Assembly (NCBI GenBank): GCA_947630685.1
Contig: CANRII010000003.1
Location: 1 to 52,865, forward strand
Source of the DNA: an uncultured Ruminiclostridium sp.
Lineage (GTDB): Bacteria; Bacillota; Clostridia; Oscillospirales; Ruminococcaceae
Direction of reading: 5' to 3'
DNA length: 52,865 nt
Shown here piece by piece: positions 26,238-34,153 of this stretch. The position numbers and the translations under genes are program-made. The first letter of the stretch is position 1, and each line of letters opens with the position of its first letter. The notes beneath the pieces were generated by a model that ran no database searches, was not told the DNA's origin, and saw only the letters and a program-made list of their open reading frames with translations.

Positions 26238-27971
26238 ATGTCAAAGCTGATGTTAGGCAATCAGGCGGTCGCAAGAGGATTGTACGAGGCGGGAGTATCC
26301 GTCATATCCTCCTATCCCGGCACGCCGAGCACGGAGATAACCGAATTTGCGTCAAAATACCCCTCGGATAAAATTTACTGCGAATGGGCGCCGAACGAAA
26401 AGGTCGCCTGCGAGACCGCAGTAGGCGCTAGCATTTCCGGCGCGCGCAGCTTTTGCGCGATGAAGCACGTCGGGCTGAACGTAGCGGCCGACCCGCTGTT
26501 CACCGCCTCCTATACCGGGGTAAACGGCGGTATGGTGATAGCGGTAGCGGACGATCCGGGCATGCACAGCTCCCAAAACGAGCAGGATTCCCGCCATTAC
26601 GCGATAGGCGCAAAGGTACCCTGCCTTGAGCCGTCCGACTCGAAAGAATGTAAAGACTTTACATTGACAGCATACGACATATCGGAAAAATTCGACACAC
26701 CGGTAATTTTAAGGCTTACCACCCGCGTAAGTCATTCCCAGTCCGAGGTCGAGGAGCTCGAGCCGACGGAATACGCCTTAAAGGATTATAACAAGGATAT
26801 CGCAAAATACGTCATGACCCCGGCGAACGCCATTAAAAAGCACGTGCTGGTAGAACAGCGCACCGCCGCTCTTACCGAGTACGCCGAAAGCTGCGCGCTG
26901 AACGTTGTCGAGGACACAGGCTCTGATATCGGCGTGATAACCTCAGGTATCTGTTATCAATACGCTAAAGAGGCGCTGGGGGATAAGGCGAATTATCTTA
27001 AGCTCGGCATGGTAAACCCCTTGCCGGTAAAGCTGATAAAGGATTTTGCCGCTAAGTGCAAAACGGTATATGTGATAGAAGAGCTGGACGACGTTATCGA
27101 AACTCATTGCCGCAGTATCGGAGTAGACGTAGTCGGCAAGGAGAAATTCACCTATCTCGGGGAATATTTCCAAAGCACGATAAAGAAGGTCATACTCGGC
27201 GAAACGGACAGTTTTAAGGAATTTCCCGAGCCGATACCGGTGCGGCCTCCGGTGCTTTGCGCGGGCTGCCCGCACAGGGGTATCTTCTACATACTTAAAA
27301 AGCTCGGCGTTACGGTGAGCGGCGATATAGGCTGCTATACCTTAGGCTCCGCCGCGCCGCTTTCGGCGATGGATACCACGGTATGTATGGGCGCGTCGGT
27401 CAGCGGGCTGCACGGCTTTAACAAAGGCAGACGCGGCGAATATGAGGGCAAGGCGGTCGCGGTGATAGGCGACAGCACCTTTATCCACAGCGGCGTTACC
27501 GGTCTTATAAATATCGCCTACAACCGCAGCAATTCCACCGTGATAATACTGGATAACAGCATAACCGGCATGACCGGCCACCAGAACAATCCCGCGAACG
27601 GAAAGAACATTTACGGCGATCCCGCCGCGGCGGTAGACCTTGAGGCGCTCGCAAGGGCGGTAGGTATAAACAGCGTCAGGGTGGTAGACCCTAACGACCT
27701 TGCCGCCGTCGAACAGGCGGTAAAGGAAGAGCTTGCAAAGCCGGAGCCGTCGGTGATAATCGCACGCAGACCCTGCGCTTTGCTCAAAACCGTAAAGCAC
27801 AAGCCGCCGTTTAAGATAAACGCGGATAAATGCAAAAACTGCAAGTCGTGCATGAGGATAGGCTGTCCGGCTATCTGCTGGGGAGAAAAGCACGTTACGA
27901 TAGATCAGACGTTGTGCGTAGGCTGCGGATTATGTACCCAGCTTTGCAAATTCGGCGCGATAGAAGAATAA
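26238..27971 (+). CDS. iorA: Indolepyruvate:ferredoxin oxidoreductase, alpha subunit
   Basis: From ATG at 26238 (GGAAAGGA 8 nt upstream) the protein is 577 residues; the ORF-track start at 26175 lies in the promoter. The order is: pyrimidine/TPP-domain start MSKLMLGNQAVARGLYEAGV with SSYPGTPSTEI, a central domain, the CAGCPHRG motif, the TPP pyrophosphate/Mg2+ region (DIGCYTLG ... GDSTFIHSG ... DNSITGMTGHQ), and a C-terminal ferredoxin domain with two CxxCxxC-type clusters (CKNCKSC and CVGCGLC). IorAB decarboxylates arylpyruvates from aromatic amino acid transamination to aryl-acetyl-CoA and reduces ferredoxin. The gamma-type partner iorB is 13 nt downstream. All expected motifs are present. 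Confidence 0.95.
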   Translation: MSKLMLGNQAVARGLYEAGVSVISSYPGTPSTEITEFASKYPSDKIYCEWAPNEKVACETAVGASISGARSFCAMKHVGLNVAADPLFTASYTGVNGGMVIAVADDPGMHSSQNEQDSRHYAIGAKVPCLEPSDSKECKDFTLTAYDISEKFDTPVILRLTTRVSHSQSEVEELEPTEYALKDYNKDIAKYVMTPANAIKKHVLVEQRTAALTEYAESCALNVVEDTGSDIGVITSGICYQYAKEALGDKANYLKLGMVNPLPVKLIKDFAAKCKTVYVIEELDDVIETHCRSIGVDVVGKEKFTYLGEYFQSTIKKVILGETDSFKEFPEPIPVRPPVLCAGCPHRGIFYILKKLGVTVSGDIGCYTLGSAAPLSAMDTTVCMGASVSGLHGFNKGRRGEYEGKAVAVIGDSTFIHSGVTGLINIAYNRSNSTVIILDNSITGMTGHQNNPANGKNIYGDPAAAVDLEALARAVGINSVRVVDPNDLAAVEQAVKEELAKPEPSVIIARRPCALLKTVKHKPPFKINADKCKNCKSCMRIGCPAICWGEKHVTIDQTLCVGCGLCTQLCKFGAIEE

Positions 27972-27984
27972 AGGCGGTGTTGAT

Positions 27985-28560
27985 ATGAACAAAGCTATAA
28001 TGATAGTAGGAGTCGGCGGACAGGGAACATTGCTTGCCAGCCGTATACTCGGGAATGTGCTTATAAGCTCCGGCAAGCAGGTAAAGGTGAGCGAGGTACA
28101 CGGAATGAGCCAGCGCGGCGGCTCGGTAGTGACTTATATAAAATACGGCGACGAGGTATACAGCCCGGTTATCGAAAAAGGACAGGCGGATATAATAATC
28201 AGCTTTGAGCTACTGGAGGCGGCTCGCTGGATGTCCTATCTTAAAGAGGGCGGCGAGCTTATCACCAACACTCAGCGCATTTCACCGATGCCGGTAATAA
28301 CCGGAGCGCAGAGCTATCCCGAAAATATCGAGGATAAGATACGCGCGGCGGGGGTAAAGCTGACGGCGGTGGACGCTTTGGCGGCGGCGGAAAAGGCGGG
28401 CAGCTCCCGCTCGGTAAACGTCGTGCTGATGGGCGTGCTCTCAAAGCTGCACAATGATTTTGATAAAGAGCTGTGGGAAAAAGCCGTCGAGCAATGCGTT
28501 CCCACTAAAGTGCTGGAGATAAATCAAAAGGCGTTTGCCCTCGGCCGAGAGCTGGTATAA
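27985..28560 (+). CDS. iorB: Indolepyruvate:ferredoxin oxidoreductase, beta subunit
   Basis: The 191-residue protein is a POR/KGOR gamma-type domain: N-terminal GVGGQGTLLASRILGNVL, then VSEVHGMSQRGGSVVTYIKYG, both hallmark segments of IorB and 2-oxoacid:ferredoxin oxidoreductase gamma chains that help bind CoA. It forms the active complex with IorA just upstream. The stop codon is one base from the aguA ATG, so the oxidoreductase and agmatine genes are on one tightly packed message. Confidence 0.95.
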   Translation: MNKAIMIVGVGGQGTLLASRILGNVLISSGKQVKVSEVHGMSQRGGSVVTYIKYGDEVYSPVIEKGQADIIISFELLEAARWMSYLKEGGELITNTQRISPMPVITGAQSYPENIEDKIRAAGVKLTAVDALAAAEKAGSSRSVNVVLMGVLSKLHNDFDKELWEKAVEQCVPTKVLEINQKAFALGRELV

Positions 28561-28561
28561 A

Positions 28562-29677
28562 ATGAGAGTGCTTAAAGGCTGCGCGGCAAAGGACGGCTTT
28601 TATCTGCCGGCGGAATTTGAGCGGCAGGCGGGCTGTATCATGATATTCCCCGAACGGGCGGATTCCTGGCAGTATGGGGCGGTAAAGGCGCGTCAGGCGT
28701 TCGCCGCTGTCGCCTCGGAGATAGCAAAGTGCGAAAGCGTCACGGTATTAGCAAGCGCGGCGCAATATAAAAACGCGCGGAGGATAATGCCGGAGTCGGT
28801 CAGAGTAGTGGAAATGTCCACCGACGACGCATGGGCAAGGGATATATCGCCGGAATTTCTAACCGACGGAAAAGGGACTTTGCGCGGGGCGAGCTTCGGC
28901 TTTAACGCGTGGGGCGGACTGTACGACGGGCTGTATTTTCCGTGGGACAAGGACGACGCGGCTTCCGAAAAGCTGTGCGATCTGTTTGACGTCGATATGT
29001 ACGACTGTCACGATTTTATCCTTGAGGGCGGAAGTATCAGCTGCAACGGCAAGGGCACGCTGCTTACCACCGAGGAATGCCTGCTCAGCAAGGGCAGAAA
29101 CTCCTCTCTTACCAAACAGCAGATAGAGCAAAAGCTGTGCGAATTTCTGGGCGTTAAAAAGGTCATATGGTTAAAGCACGGGCTTATCGGCGACGAAACT
29201 AACGGTCATGTGGATAATATCTGCGTATTCTGCGCCGAGGACGAGGTCATACTGTCGTGGGACGAGGATGAAAACAGCGCGCAGCACGCTGTTTGTCGGG
29301 AATGCTCGGAAATCCTCGAAAATTCCACCACCGCCGACGGCAGACCGATAAAGGTGCATAAGATACCCATGCCCTCCCCGGTTTTCATGACCGAAGAGGA
29401 ATGTGCGGGACTGGATTATTTTAACGGAGCGCCCACCCGCTCGGCGGATATACCGCTCGGCGCGAGCTACGTAAATTTGTTTATCGCAAACGACCGCGTG
29501 GTAATGCCGTTTTTCGGTGGGGAGAACGCCGAGGCGGATATTCGAGCTAAAGAGCTTTTGCAAAAAATATTCCCCGACCGAAAAGTGACGGGGATATACG
29601 CGCGGGATATTCTTATAGGCGGCGGGAATATCCATTGTATAACGCATCAGATACCGGAAAGGCGGTGCCGAAATTGA
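28562..29677 (+). CDS. aguA: Agmatine deiminase (agmatine iminohydrolase)
   Basis: The true start is ATG at 28562, one base after the iorB stop; the ORF-track start at 28535 is inside iorB. The protein is 371 residues, normal for AguA. It is a guanidino-group-modifying pentein: WARDISPEF near residue 90, FNAWGG, the acid LEGGSI, the histidine in ETNGHVDN, and the nucleophilic C359 in GGGNIHCITHQIP. It converts agmatine to N-carbamoylputrescine and ammonia in the cytoplasm. The product is the substrate of the next gene. The last four bases overlap aguB in a TTGA arrangement, implying translational coupling. No arginine decarboxylase gene is in the window, so agmatine is imported or made elsewhere. 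Confidence 0.95.
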   Translation: MRVLKGCAAKDGFYLPAEFERQAGCIMIFPERADSWQYGAVKARQAFAAVASEIAKCESVTVLASAAQYKNARRIMPESVRVVEMSTDDAWARDISPEFLTDGKGTLRGASFGFNAWGGLYDGLYFPWDKDDAASEKLCDLFDVDMYDCHDFILEGGSISCNGKGTLLTTEECLLSKGRNSSLTKQQIEQKLCEFLGVKKVIWLKHGLIGDETNGHVDNICVFCAEDEVILSWDEDENSAQHAVCRECSEILENSTTADGRPIKVHKIPMPSPVFMTEEECAGLDYFNGAPTRSADIPLGASYVNLFIANDRVVMPFFGGENAEADIRAKELLQKIFPDRKVTGIYARDILIGGGNIHCITHQIPERRCRN

Positions 29678-30552
29678 AAAAACTTACCTTGGCGGCGGTC
29701 CAGATGTCCTGCTGTGAGGAGCGGGAGGAAAACATTGAAAAGGCGGTCGGCTTTGTTTATGAGGCGGCGGACAAAGGCGCGGATATAATACTGCTGCCGG
29801 AGCTGTTTGAAACGCCGTATTTCTGCCAGCAGAGAAATTACGATTTTTACTACATGGCGGAAAAGACCGAGGACAACCCCGCGGTAAAGCGGCTGTGCGC
29901 GGCTGCGCGGCAGACCGGCGCGGTGATACCGGTCAGTTTTTATGAAAAATGCGGGAACACCGCTTTTAATTCCGTTGCCGTGATAGACGCGGACGGTACT
30001 GTGCTCGGAGTGTACCGCAAAAGTCATATCCCGGACGACCATTTCTATCAGGAGAAATTTTACTTTTCGCCCGGCGACACCGGATTTAAGGTATGGGATA
30101 CCAAATTCGGGAAAATAGGCGTGGGTATATGCTGGGATCAATGGTTCCCGGAGGCGGCGCGCTGCATGGCGCTTATGGGCGCGCAGCTGTTATTATATCC
30201 CACCGCGATAGGCAGCGAGCCGATACTTGAATGCGACTCTATGCCGCATTGGCGCAGAGCTATGCAGGGTCACGCGGCGGCGAATCTCGTTCCGGTAGCG
30301 GCGGCGAACCGCATAGGCACCGAGTACGTTTATCCTTCTGAGGAAAATCAGCGGCAAAGCTCCTCGCTGACGTTCTACGGCTCGTCGTTCATCACCGACG
30401 CGACCGGAAAAATAATAGCCGGAGCCGACCGCAAAACGGAGGGGATAATAACGGCAGAGTTAAATCCCGACGCGAACGAGGAATTACGGCAAAGCTGGGG
30501 AGTTTTCCGCGACCGCCGTCCGGAGCTTTACGGGAGATTGTTACAATACTGA
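29674..30552 (+). CDS. aguB: N-carbamoylputrescine amidase
   Basis: I place the start at TTG 29674, which overlaps the aguA stop as TTGA and has AAGGCGG 8 nt upstream. The result is 292 residues starting LKKLTLAAVQM, as in the family; the ORF-track start at 29635 adds 13 unsupported residues. This is a nitrilase-superfamily amidase with catalytic triad E43 (LLPELFE), K116 (YRKSHIPD) and C153 (GICWDQWFPE). The GICWDQWFPEAAR segment is characteristic of AguB. It hydrolyses N-carbamoylputrescine to putrescine, CO2 and ammonia, completing agmatine conversion begun by AguA. It is the last gene of the operon and is followed by a terminator. Confidence 0.95.
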   Translation: MKKLTLAAVQMSCCEEREENIEKAVGFVYEAADKGADIILLPELFETPYFCQQRNYDFYYMAEKTEDNPAVKRLCAAARQTGAVIPVSFYEKCGNTAFNSVAVIDADGTVLGVYRKSHIPDDHFYQEKFYFSPGDTGFKVWDTKFGKIGVGICWDQWFPEAARCMALMGAQLLLYPTAIGSEPILECDSMPHWRRAMQGHAAANLVPVAAANRIGTEYVYPSEENQRQSSSLTFYGSSFITDATGKIIAGADRKTEGIITAELNPDANEELRQSWGVFRDRRPELYGRLLQY

Positions 30553-30556
30553 ATCT

Positions 30557-30585
30557 AAAAAGTCCGTTTTCAAAGCGGACTTTTT
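30557..30585. terminator. Bidirectional terminator between aguB and sigF
   Basis: AAAAAGTCCG and CGGACTTTTT form a 10-bp stem around a 9-nt loop, with T-runs on both strands. It serves the aguB transcript (plus) and the spoIIA operon (minus); the sigF stop codon begins at the edge of the hairpin. Confidence 0.85.
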
Positions 30586-31247
30586 TAATATATAAGTTCT
30601 TTTCTAAGCTGCTCGAGTATCTTCTTTTCTCTGCGGGAGACCTGAACCTGCGTCATACCGAGCAGCTCGGCGGTCCTGCTTTGGGTGAGCTCCTCTCCGT
30701 AACGCAGCCAGATAAGTCTGCGGTCGTCGGCGTTCAGTCTGTCCAGCGACTGGCGCAGCGCTATTTTCTCCACCGATAAGGCTTGCGGCGGCTCTACCGC
30801 TATATCCGCCTGCTTTCCCTCGTCGTCATCGTCGTAAACGGTGAGCGACAACGCGGGCTGTGACGCCGAAAGCGCCATCGCCGCCTGCTCGCAGCTTATC
30901 CCCAATCGGTCGGCAAGCTCGCTGAGTCTTGGTTCCTGTCCCTCCTTTTGCAGTTCCTCCTTAAGCCGATATATTTTGATAGAAAGCTCCTTTAACGGCC
31001 GGCTCACCTTGACCGCGCCGCTGTCGCGGAATAATTGCTTTATCTCTCCGAGTATCACCGGTACGGCGTAGGTGGAGAATTTCAGCCCGCGTTCCGGCTC
31101 GAAGCGGTTGCCGGCTTTCACAAGACCCATAAGTCCCGCGGAATAAAGCTCCTCGTAATCTATGCCGCGCCCGCGGAATTTTCCCGCCAGAGAATGTACC
31201 AGCGCTATATGCTCGGTGATGAAAGAATTGTCGTGCTCTGCGCTCAT
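30585..31247 (-). CDS. sigF: Forespore sigma factor sigma-F
   Basis: The 220-residue sigma-70-family protein has region 2 (YEELYSAGLMGLVKAGNRFEPERGLKFSTYAVPVILGEI), region 3 (about 85-130) and region 4 with a helix-turn-helix (LTQSRTAELLGMTQVQVSRREKKIL). Membership in the sigma-F/G sporulation group is clear. Assignment as SigF rests on its position behind spoIIAA and spoIIAB. It is about 30 residues shorter than Bacillus subtilis SigF, mainly at the N-terminus. Its ATG overlaps the spoIIAB stop by 4 nt (ATGA). It directs early forespore transcription once released from SpoIIAB. Confidence 0.95.
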   Translation of the reverse strand: MSAEHDNSFITEHIALVHSLAGKFRGRGIDYEELYSAGLMGLVKAGNRFEPERGLKFSTYAVPVILGEIKQLFRDSGAVKVSRPLKELSIKIYRLKEELQKEGQEPRLSELADRLGISCEQAAMALSASQPALSLTVYDDDDEGKQADIAVEPPQALSVEKIALRQSLDRLNADDRRLIWLRYGEELTQSRTAELLGMTQVQVSRREKKILEQLRKELIY

Positions 31248-31681
31248 TTTTTGCCTAGCTTCTTTTCCATTATTACGGTAGTTCCGCGCCCCGGAGAGGA
31301 GGATACTTTCAGCCGGTCGGTAAAGCTCTCCATCACCGAAAAGCCCAGCCCCGCGCTCTCCCCGTACTGCGACGTGGTGAACAGCGGGGTCATAGCCTGC
31401 TTTATGTCCTCTATGCCGCAGCCCTTGTCCCGCACCTTTATGTAAATACCGCCGTCATACAGCCGCGCGGTCAGCTCTATTTCTCCGACGGTATCGGGGT
31501 AGGCGTGCACTATGCAGTTTGTCACCGCCTCGGACACCGCCGAGCGCAGGTCGCTGAGCTCCTCCACCGTCGGGTCAAGCTGCGCGGCAAACGCCGCCAC
31601 CGCAGAGCGCGCAAAGCTCTCGTTTCGGGACAACGCGGGTATTTTCAGCTTAAAGCTGTTGTTGTATTGTTTTTTCGACAT
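31244..31681 (-). CDS. spoIIAB: Anti-sigma F factor, serine kinase
   Basis: The 145-residue GHKL-fold kinase has the N-box SEAVTNCIVHAYPD, the G1 box VRDKGCGIEDI and the G2 region SAGLGFSVMESF, all typical of SpoIIAB. It binds and inhibits SigF and phosphorylates SpoIIAA. A ribosome site AAAGGAGC precedes ATG at 31681. It is one base downstream of the spoIIAA stop and overlaps sigF by 4 nt. Confidence 0.96.
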   Translation of the reverse strand: MSKKQYNNSFKLKIPALSRNESFARSAVAAFAAQLDPTVEELSDLRSAVSEAVTNCIVHAYPDTVGEIELTARLYDGGIYIKVRDKGCGIEDIKQAMTPLFTTSQYGESAGLGFSVMESFTDRLKVSSSPGRGTTVIMEKKLGKK

Positions 31682-31682
31682 T

Positions 31683-32006
31683 TTATTTTGCTCCTTTTCG
31701 GTCGTCGTTTATGATAAGTCGGGTAAGTCCCGCCAGCATAAGCAGCTTTCGCACCGGAGGGGAGGGATTTTTCACCGCCAGCCCGCCGCCGAGCGATTCC
31801 ATAAGGCGCTGCCTGCCTAAGATAAGCCCTATGCCGGAGCTGTCGCAGAATTCTACCCCGGACAATTCCATTATCAGCATGGAGGGCATACTGCGTTCTA
31901 TCTCGCCGTCTAAGCGTATCCGTATTTCGGAGGCGGTGTGGTGGTCGATATCGCCGCCTATCGCCGCACAAAGATATTTGTCGCCGTGAGTAATGTTCAG
32001 CTTCAT
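31683..32006 (-). CDS. spoIIAA: Anti-anti-sigma F factor
   Basis: The 107-residue STAS-domain protein has the phosphorylation motif FCDSSGIGLILGR (phospho-acceptor S56 or S57) and the N-terminal segment AAIGGDIDHHTASEIR typical of SpoIIAA. When dephosphorylated it releases SigF from SpoIIAB. It is the first gene of the operon; AAAGGACAGG is the ribosome site. About 45 nt upstream there is an extended -10-like TGCTACAAT, but no convincing -35 and no clear sigma-H box, so the promoter is uncertain. Confidence 0.95.
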   Translation of the reverse strand: MKLNITHGDKYLCAAIGGDIDHHTASEIRIRLDGEIERSMPSMLIMELSGVEFCDSSGIGLILGRQRLMESLGGGLAVKNPSPPVRKLLMLAGLTRLIINDDRKGAK

Positions 32007-32094
32007 AATGCCTGTCCTTTCTTTTTATGACATTGTAGCATAATGTTTTTGAAAAAACGCTCGAAAAAAGGGAACGAAAAAATTTTTTCATAAA

Positions 32095-32130
32095 AATAAG
32101 ACTGCCGCTTTTACCGGCGGCAGCCTTATT
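32095..32130 (-). terminator. Terminator of the surface-polymer operon
   Basis: AATAAG-x-CTGCCGC / GCGGCAG-x-CTTATT forms a long stem with one mismatch and an 8-nt loop, immediately after the LicD-fusion stop codon. The minus-strand tail is TTATTTTTAT. Confidence 0.8.
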
Positions 32131-32131
32131 A

Positions 32132-34111
32132 TCATTCCGTCTTATCGGTTTTCATCTTTTCATACAGCTCTCCGCGAAAGTCCATCTGATGGAAATCGCC
32201 GTTTTCGGTTTCCCGAAAAAGCTTATCTCCGAGGTCTATGCGGATAACGTCATGGACGGAGTTTCTGTCGGAGAACGGCAGCAGCTCCATGTACTTTTCC
32301 CCGTACCAATGCTTAAGATAATCGTCGTACCTTTTAAGCACCGGCAGCGAATGCCCGCAAAAATCTTTATAGGTTATCTCGTCGAACCATTCCGACGGGA
32401 ACGCGCCGACCTTCTTAAGATTGAACCCACTGCCGTCTATACGGAAATGCGTATCCTTTTTTTCGTACTGCTCCAGCAGCCTTATATATAAATGTCTGAA
32501 AAACGTGGTGGGGAACAGCCGCATTATCGGCAGCATTACCAGCGAGAAATAATAATGTATATGCTTTCTCGGACGATTTACCCACCTCATGCCCAGCACG
32601 CGGCGCATTATCTGTATCTTGCGGATATGGCGCGCCTGCTTTTTCGGCTTGTCGGAGGTCTTGTAATATACGAAAATGTCGATATATACGCCGTTGTGCA
32701 TTTTGAACTGATTTGCGTAAGAGGTGGAGAACACGGTGTTTTCAACGCGTATTTTATCGTGGATATAAAGGCTCTCCGGCTCAAGGTCGGTGGTCTGATA
32801 GAAATAATTATGAGTAAGCTCCGGCGGGCAGACCTTTACGAATTTTTTGTAATCCTCCGGCAGCATTCCTATATCCATATCGTCGTCCCACGGGATAAAG
32901 CCGCCGTGCCGCAAAGCGCCGAGCATGCTTCCTCCGGCGAGAAAATACTTTATATCATGCTTTTTGCATATCTCGTCTACCTGAAGGATAAGCTCCAGCT
33001 CTAACTGCCTTATGCGGTCTATCTTGCCGTAATAAACGTCTATTTTTCTGGTGACGTAATGCTCGTTGTCCTCTAACGCGGAGAGCGCGGTGGCGTGTAT
33101 CGATTCTCTTAAATTAGTGGACATCGCCTTGGACTTCTTCGCGCCGACTATGAATTTTATCTTGCGGGGATTAAGCACGTGATAGCGCATGATATCGCTG
33201 GGTTCGCCCTCGGTCTTAAGCTCTATTTTAAGGTGAGTGAACAGCGTATACAGATCGTAGATAAGCTCGAACAGGGAAAAATGCCAAGAGCTTATCTGGT
33301 ATATGTTGCCGTTTATGTCCGCGACGGCGACTATCATTGTCTTTATCACCGCGTCTTTGATATATGAAGCCGACCAGTATTCCACCCTGGCGTCGGCAGG
33401 CGCGGTTATCGAACCCGAATTTTTTATCTCGGAAATAAATTTCTGCAAGGTAACTCCGCTGTCGTCCGGTATATGCGGGCCTATCAGCGTATCTATGCGT
33501 ATCGCGTTTATTTTGAGCGTTTCGGCGTAGCCGCGGCATACCTCCTCTAACCTAAGCAATGTATGCGGCGCGCTGCCCGGCTCGGCGTTGCGGTAAACCA
33601 CCTCGTATTCTCTTTCAGAAATGCCGTATAACCCCTCCGGCAGGGTATCTATAGGGGGTATATATACCGCGTGCAAAAATACGCAGCCGTCGATTCCCGA
33701 GGCATAATCAAGATAGCTTTTCAGCAGTTCGCAGCGCTTGTCCGCGTCGGTAGGCTTGCGAAGATTTGTAAAGAAAACTATCAGCGTCTTTGTTTTATCG
33801 TCAAGTCCCGCGTCGATGATCTTTGCGGGAGCATCCTCTTTAAGCTGTGCCAGCGCGTCGTATCTTGTCACTATATCAGGAAATTTGTCGTTTATAAACC
33901 GCTCAAAAAAGTCGTCTTTTCCTCCGTCCTCATAGACAAGGCTTATCACGGCGGGCTTTTCCTCCGTAACATTTCGCGCCAAAGCGGCGGCGAGGTAATA
34001 GGAATAAGGGTGCCCGTCGCAAACGATGACGCAGTTATTGAATTTCATCATGCCAAGCGAGGATATCTGTTTTCCCGCGCTGTTTACTATATCATATACA
34101 TATTCGCTCAT
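32132..34111 (-). CDS. LicD-family phosphotransferase fused to a degenerate NAD-epimerase-like domain
   Basis: The 659-residue protein has two parts. Residues about 1-330 resemble the extended short-chain dehydrogenase encoded just upstream: YIKDAV aligns with its YISDAV and IRIDTLIGPHIPDD with its IGRLSYIFGAGIKKDD. The nucleotide-binding GxxGxxG is replaced by DGHPYSYY and the YxxxK catalytic pair is absent, so this half is probably a pseudoenzyme. Residues about 365-600 are a LicD domain with LAGGSMLGALRHGGFIPWDDDMDIGM, the hallmark metal/nucleotide-binding segment of enzymes that transfer phosphocholine or sugar phosphates to surface glycans. No signal peptide or membrane segment is obvious. 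It is the last gene of a four-gene operon. A possible 8-codon leader ORF ends exactly on its ATG. The substrate is unknown. Confidence 0.85.
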   Translation of the reverse strand: MSEYVYDIVNSAGKQISSLGMMKFNNCVIVCDGHPYSYYLAAALARNVTEEKPAVISLVYEDGGKDDFFERFINDKFPDIVTRYDALAQLKEDAPAKIIDAGLDDKTKTLIVFFTNLRKPTDADKRCELLKSYLDYASGIDGCVFLHAVYIPPIDTLPEGLYGISEREYEVVYRNAEPGSAPHTLLRLEEVCRGYAETLKINAIRIDTLIGPHIPDDSGVTLQKFISEIKNSGSITAPADARVEYWSASYIKDAVIKTMIVAVADINGNIYQISSWHFSLFELIYDLYTLFTHLKIELKTEGEPSDIMRYHVLNPRKIKFIVGAKKSKAMSTNLRESIHATALSALEDNEHYVTRKIDVYYGKIDRIRQLELELILQVDEICKKHDIKYFLAGGSMLGALRHGGFIPWDDDMDIGMLPEDYKKFVKVCPPELTHNYFYQTTDLEPESLYIHDKIRVENTVFSTSYANQFKMHNGVYIDIFVYYKTSDKPKKQARHIRKIQIMRRVLGMRWVNRPRKHIHYYFSLVMLPIMRLFPTTFFRHLYIRLLEQYEKKDTHFRIDGSGFNLKKVGAFPSEWFDEITYKDFCGHSLPVLKRYDDYLKHWYGEKYMELLPFSDRNSVHDVIRIDLGDKLFRETENGDFHQMDFRGELYEKMKTDKTE

Positions 34112-34134
34112 ATTTGTTTCGCGCCGCGGCGCAT
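34108..34134 (-). CDS. Possible 8-codon leader peptide coupled to the LicD-fusion gene
   Basis: AAGGAG (34138-34143) stands 3 nt before an ATG at 34134 that opens MRRGAKQI and stops at TGA, overlapping the ATG of the LicD-fusion gene (ATGA). The LicD-fusion ATG itself has no good ribosome site nearby, so the micro-ORF may deliver ribosomes to it. The first codons contain the 12-bp palindrome GCGCCGCGGCGC. It could equally be a chance ORF. Confidence 0.35.
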   Translation of the reverse strand: MRRGAKQI

Positions 34135-34153
34135 TTTCTCCTTAAGGTAATTT

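Noticed and set aside
31980-32130. Sigma-H promoter for the spoIIA operon
   Set aside because: Expected from Bacillus, but neither the AGGA-type -35 nor the GAAT -10 could be recognised; only a weak extended -10 is seen.
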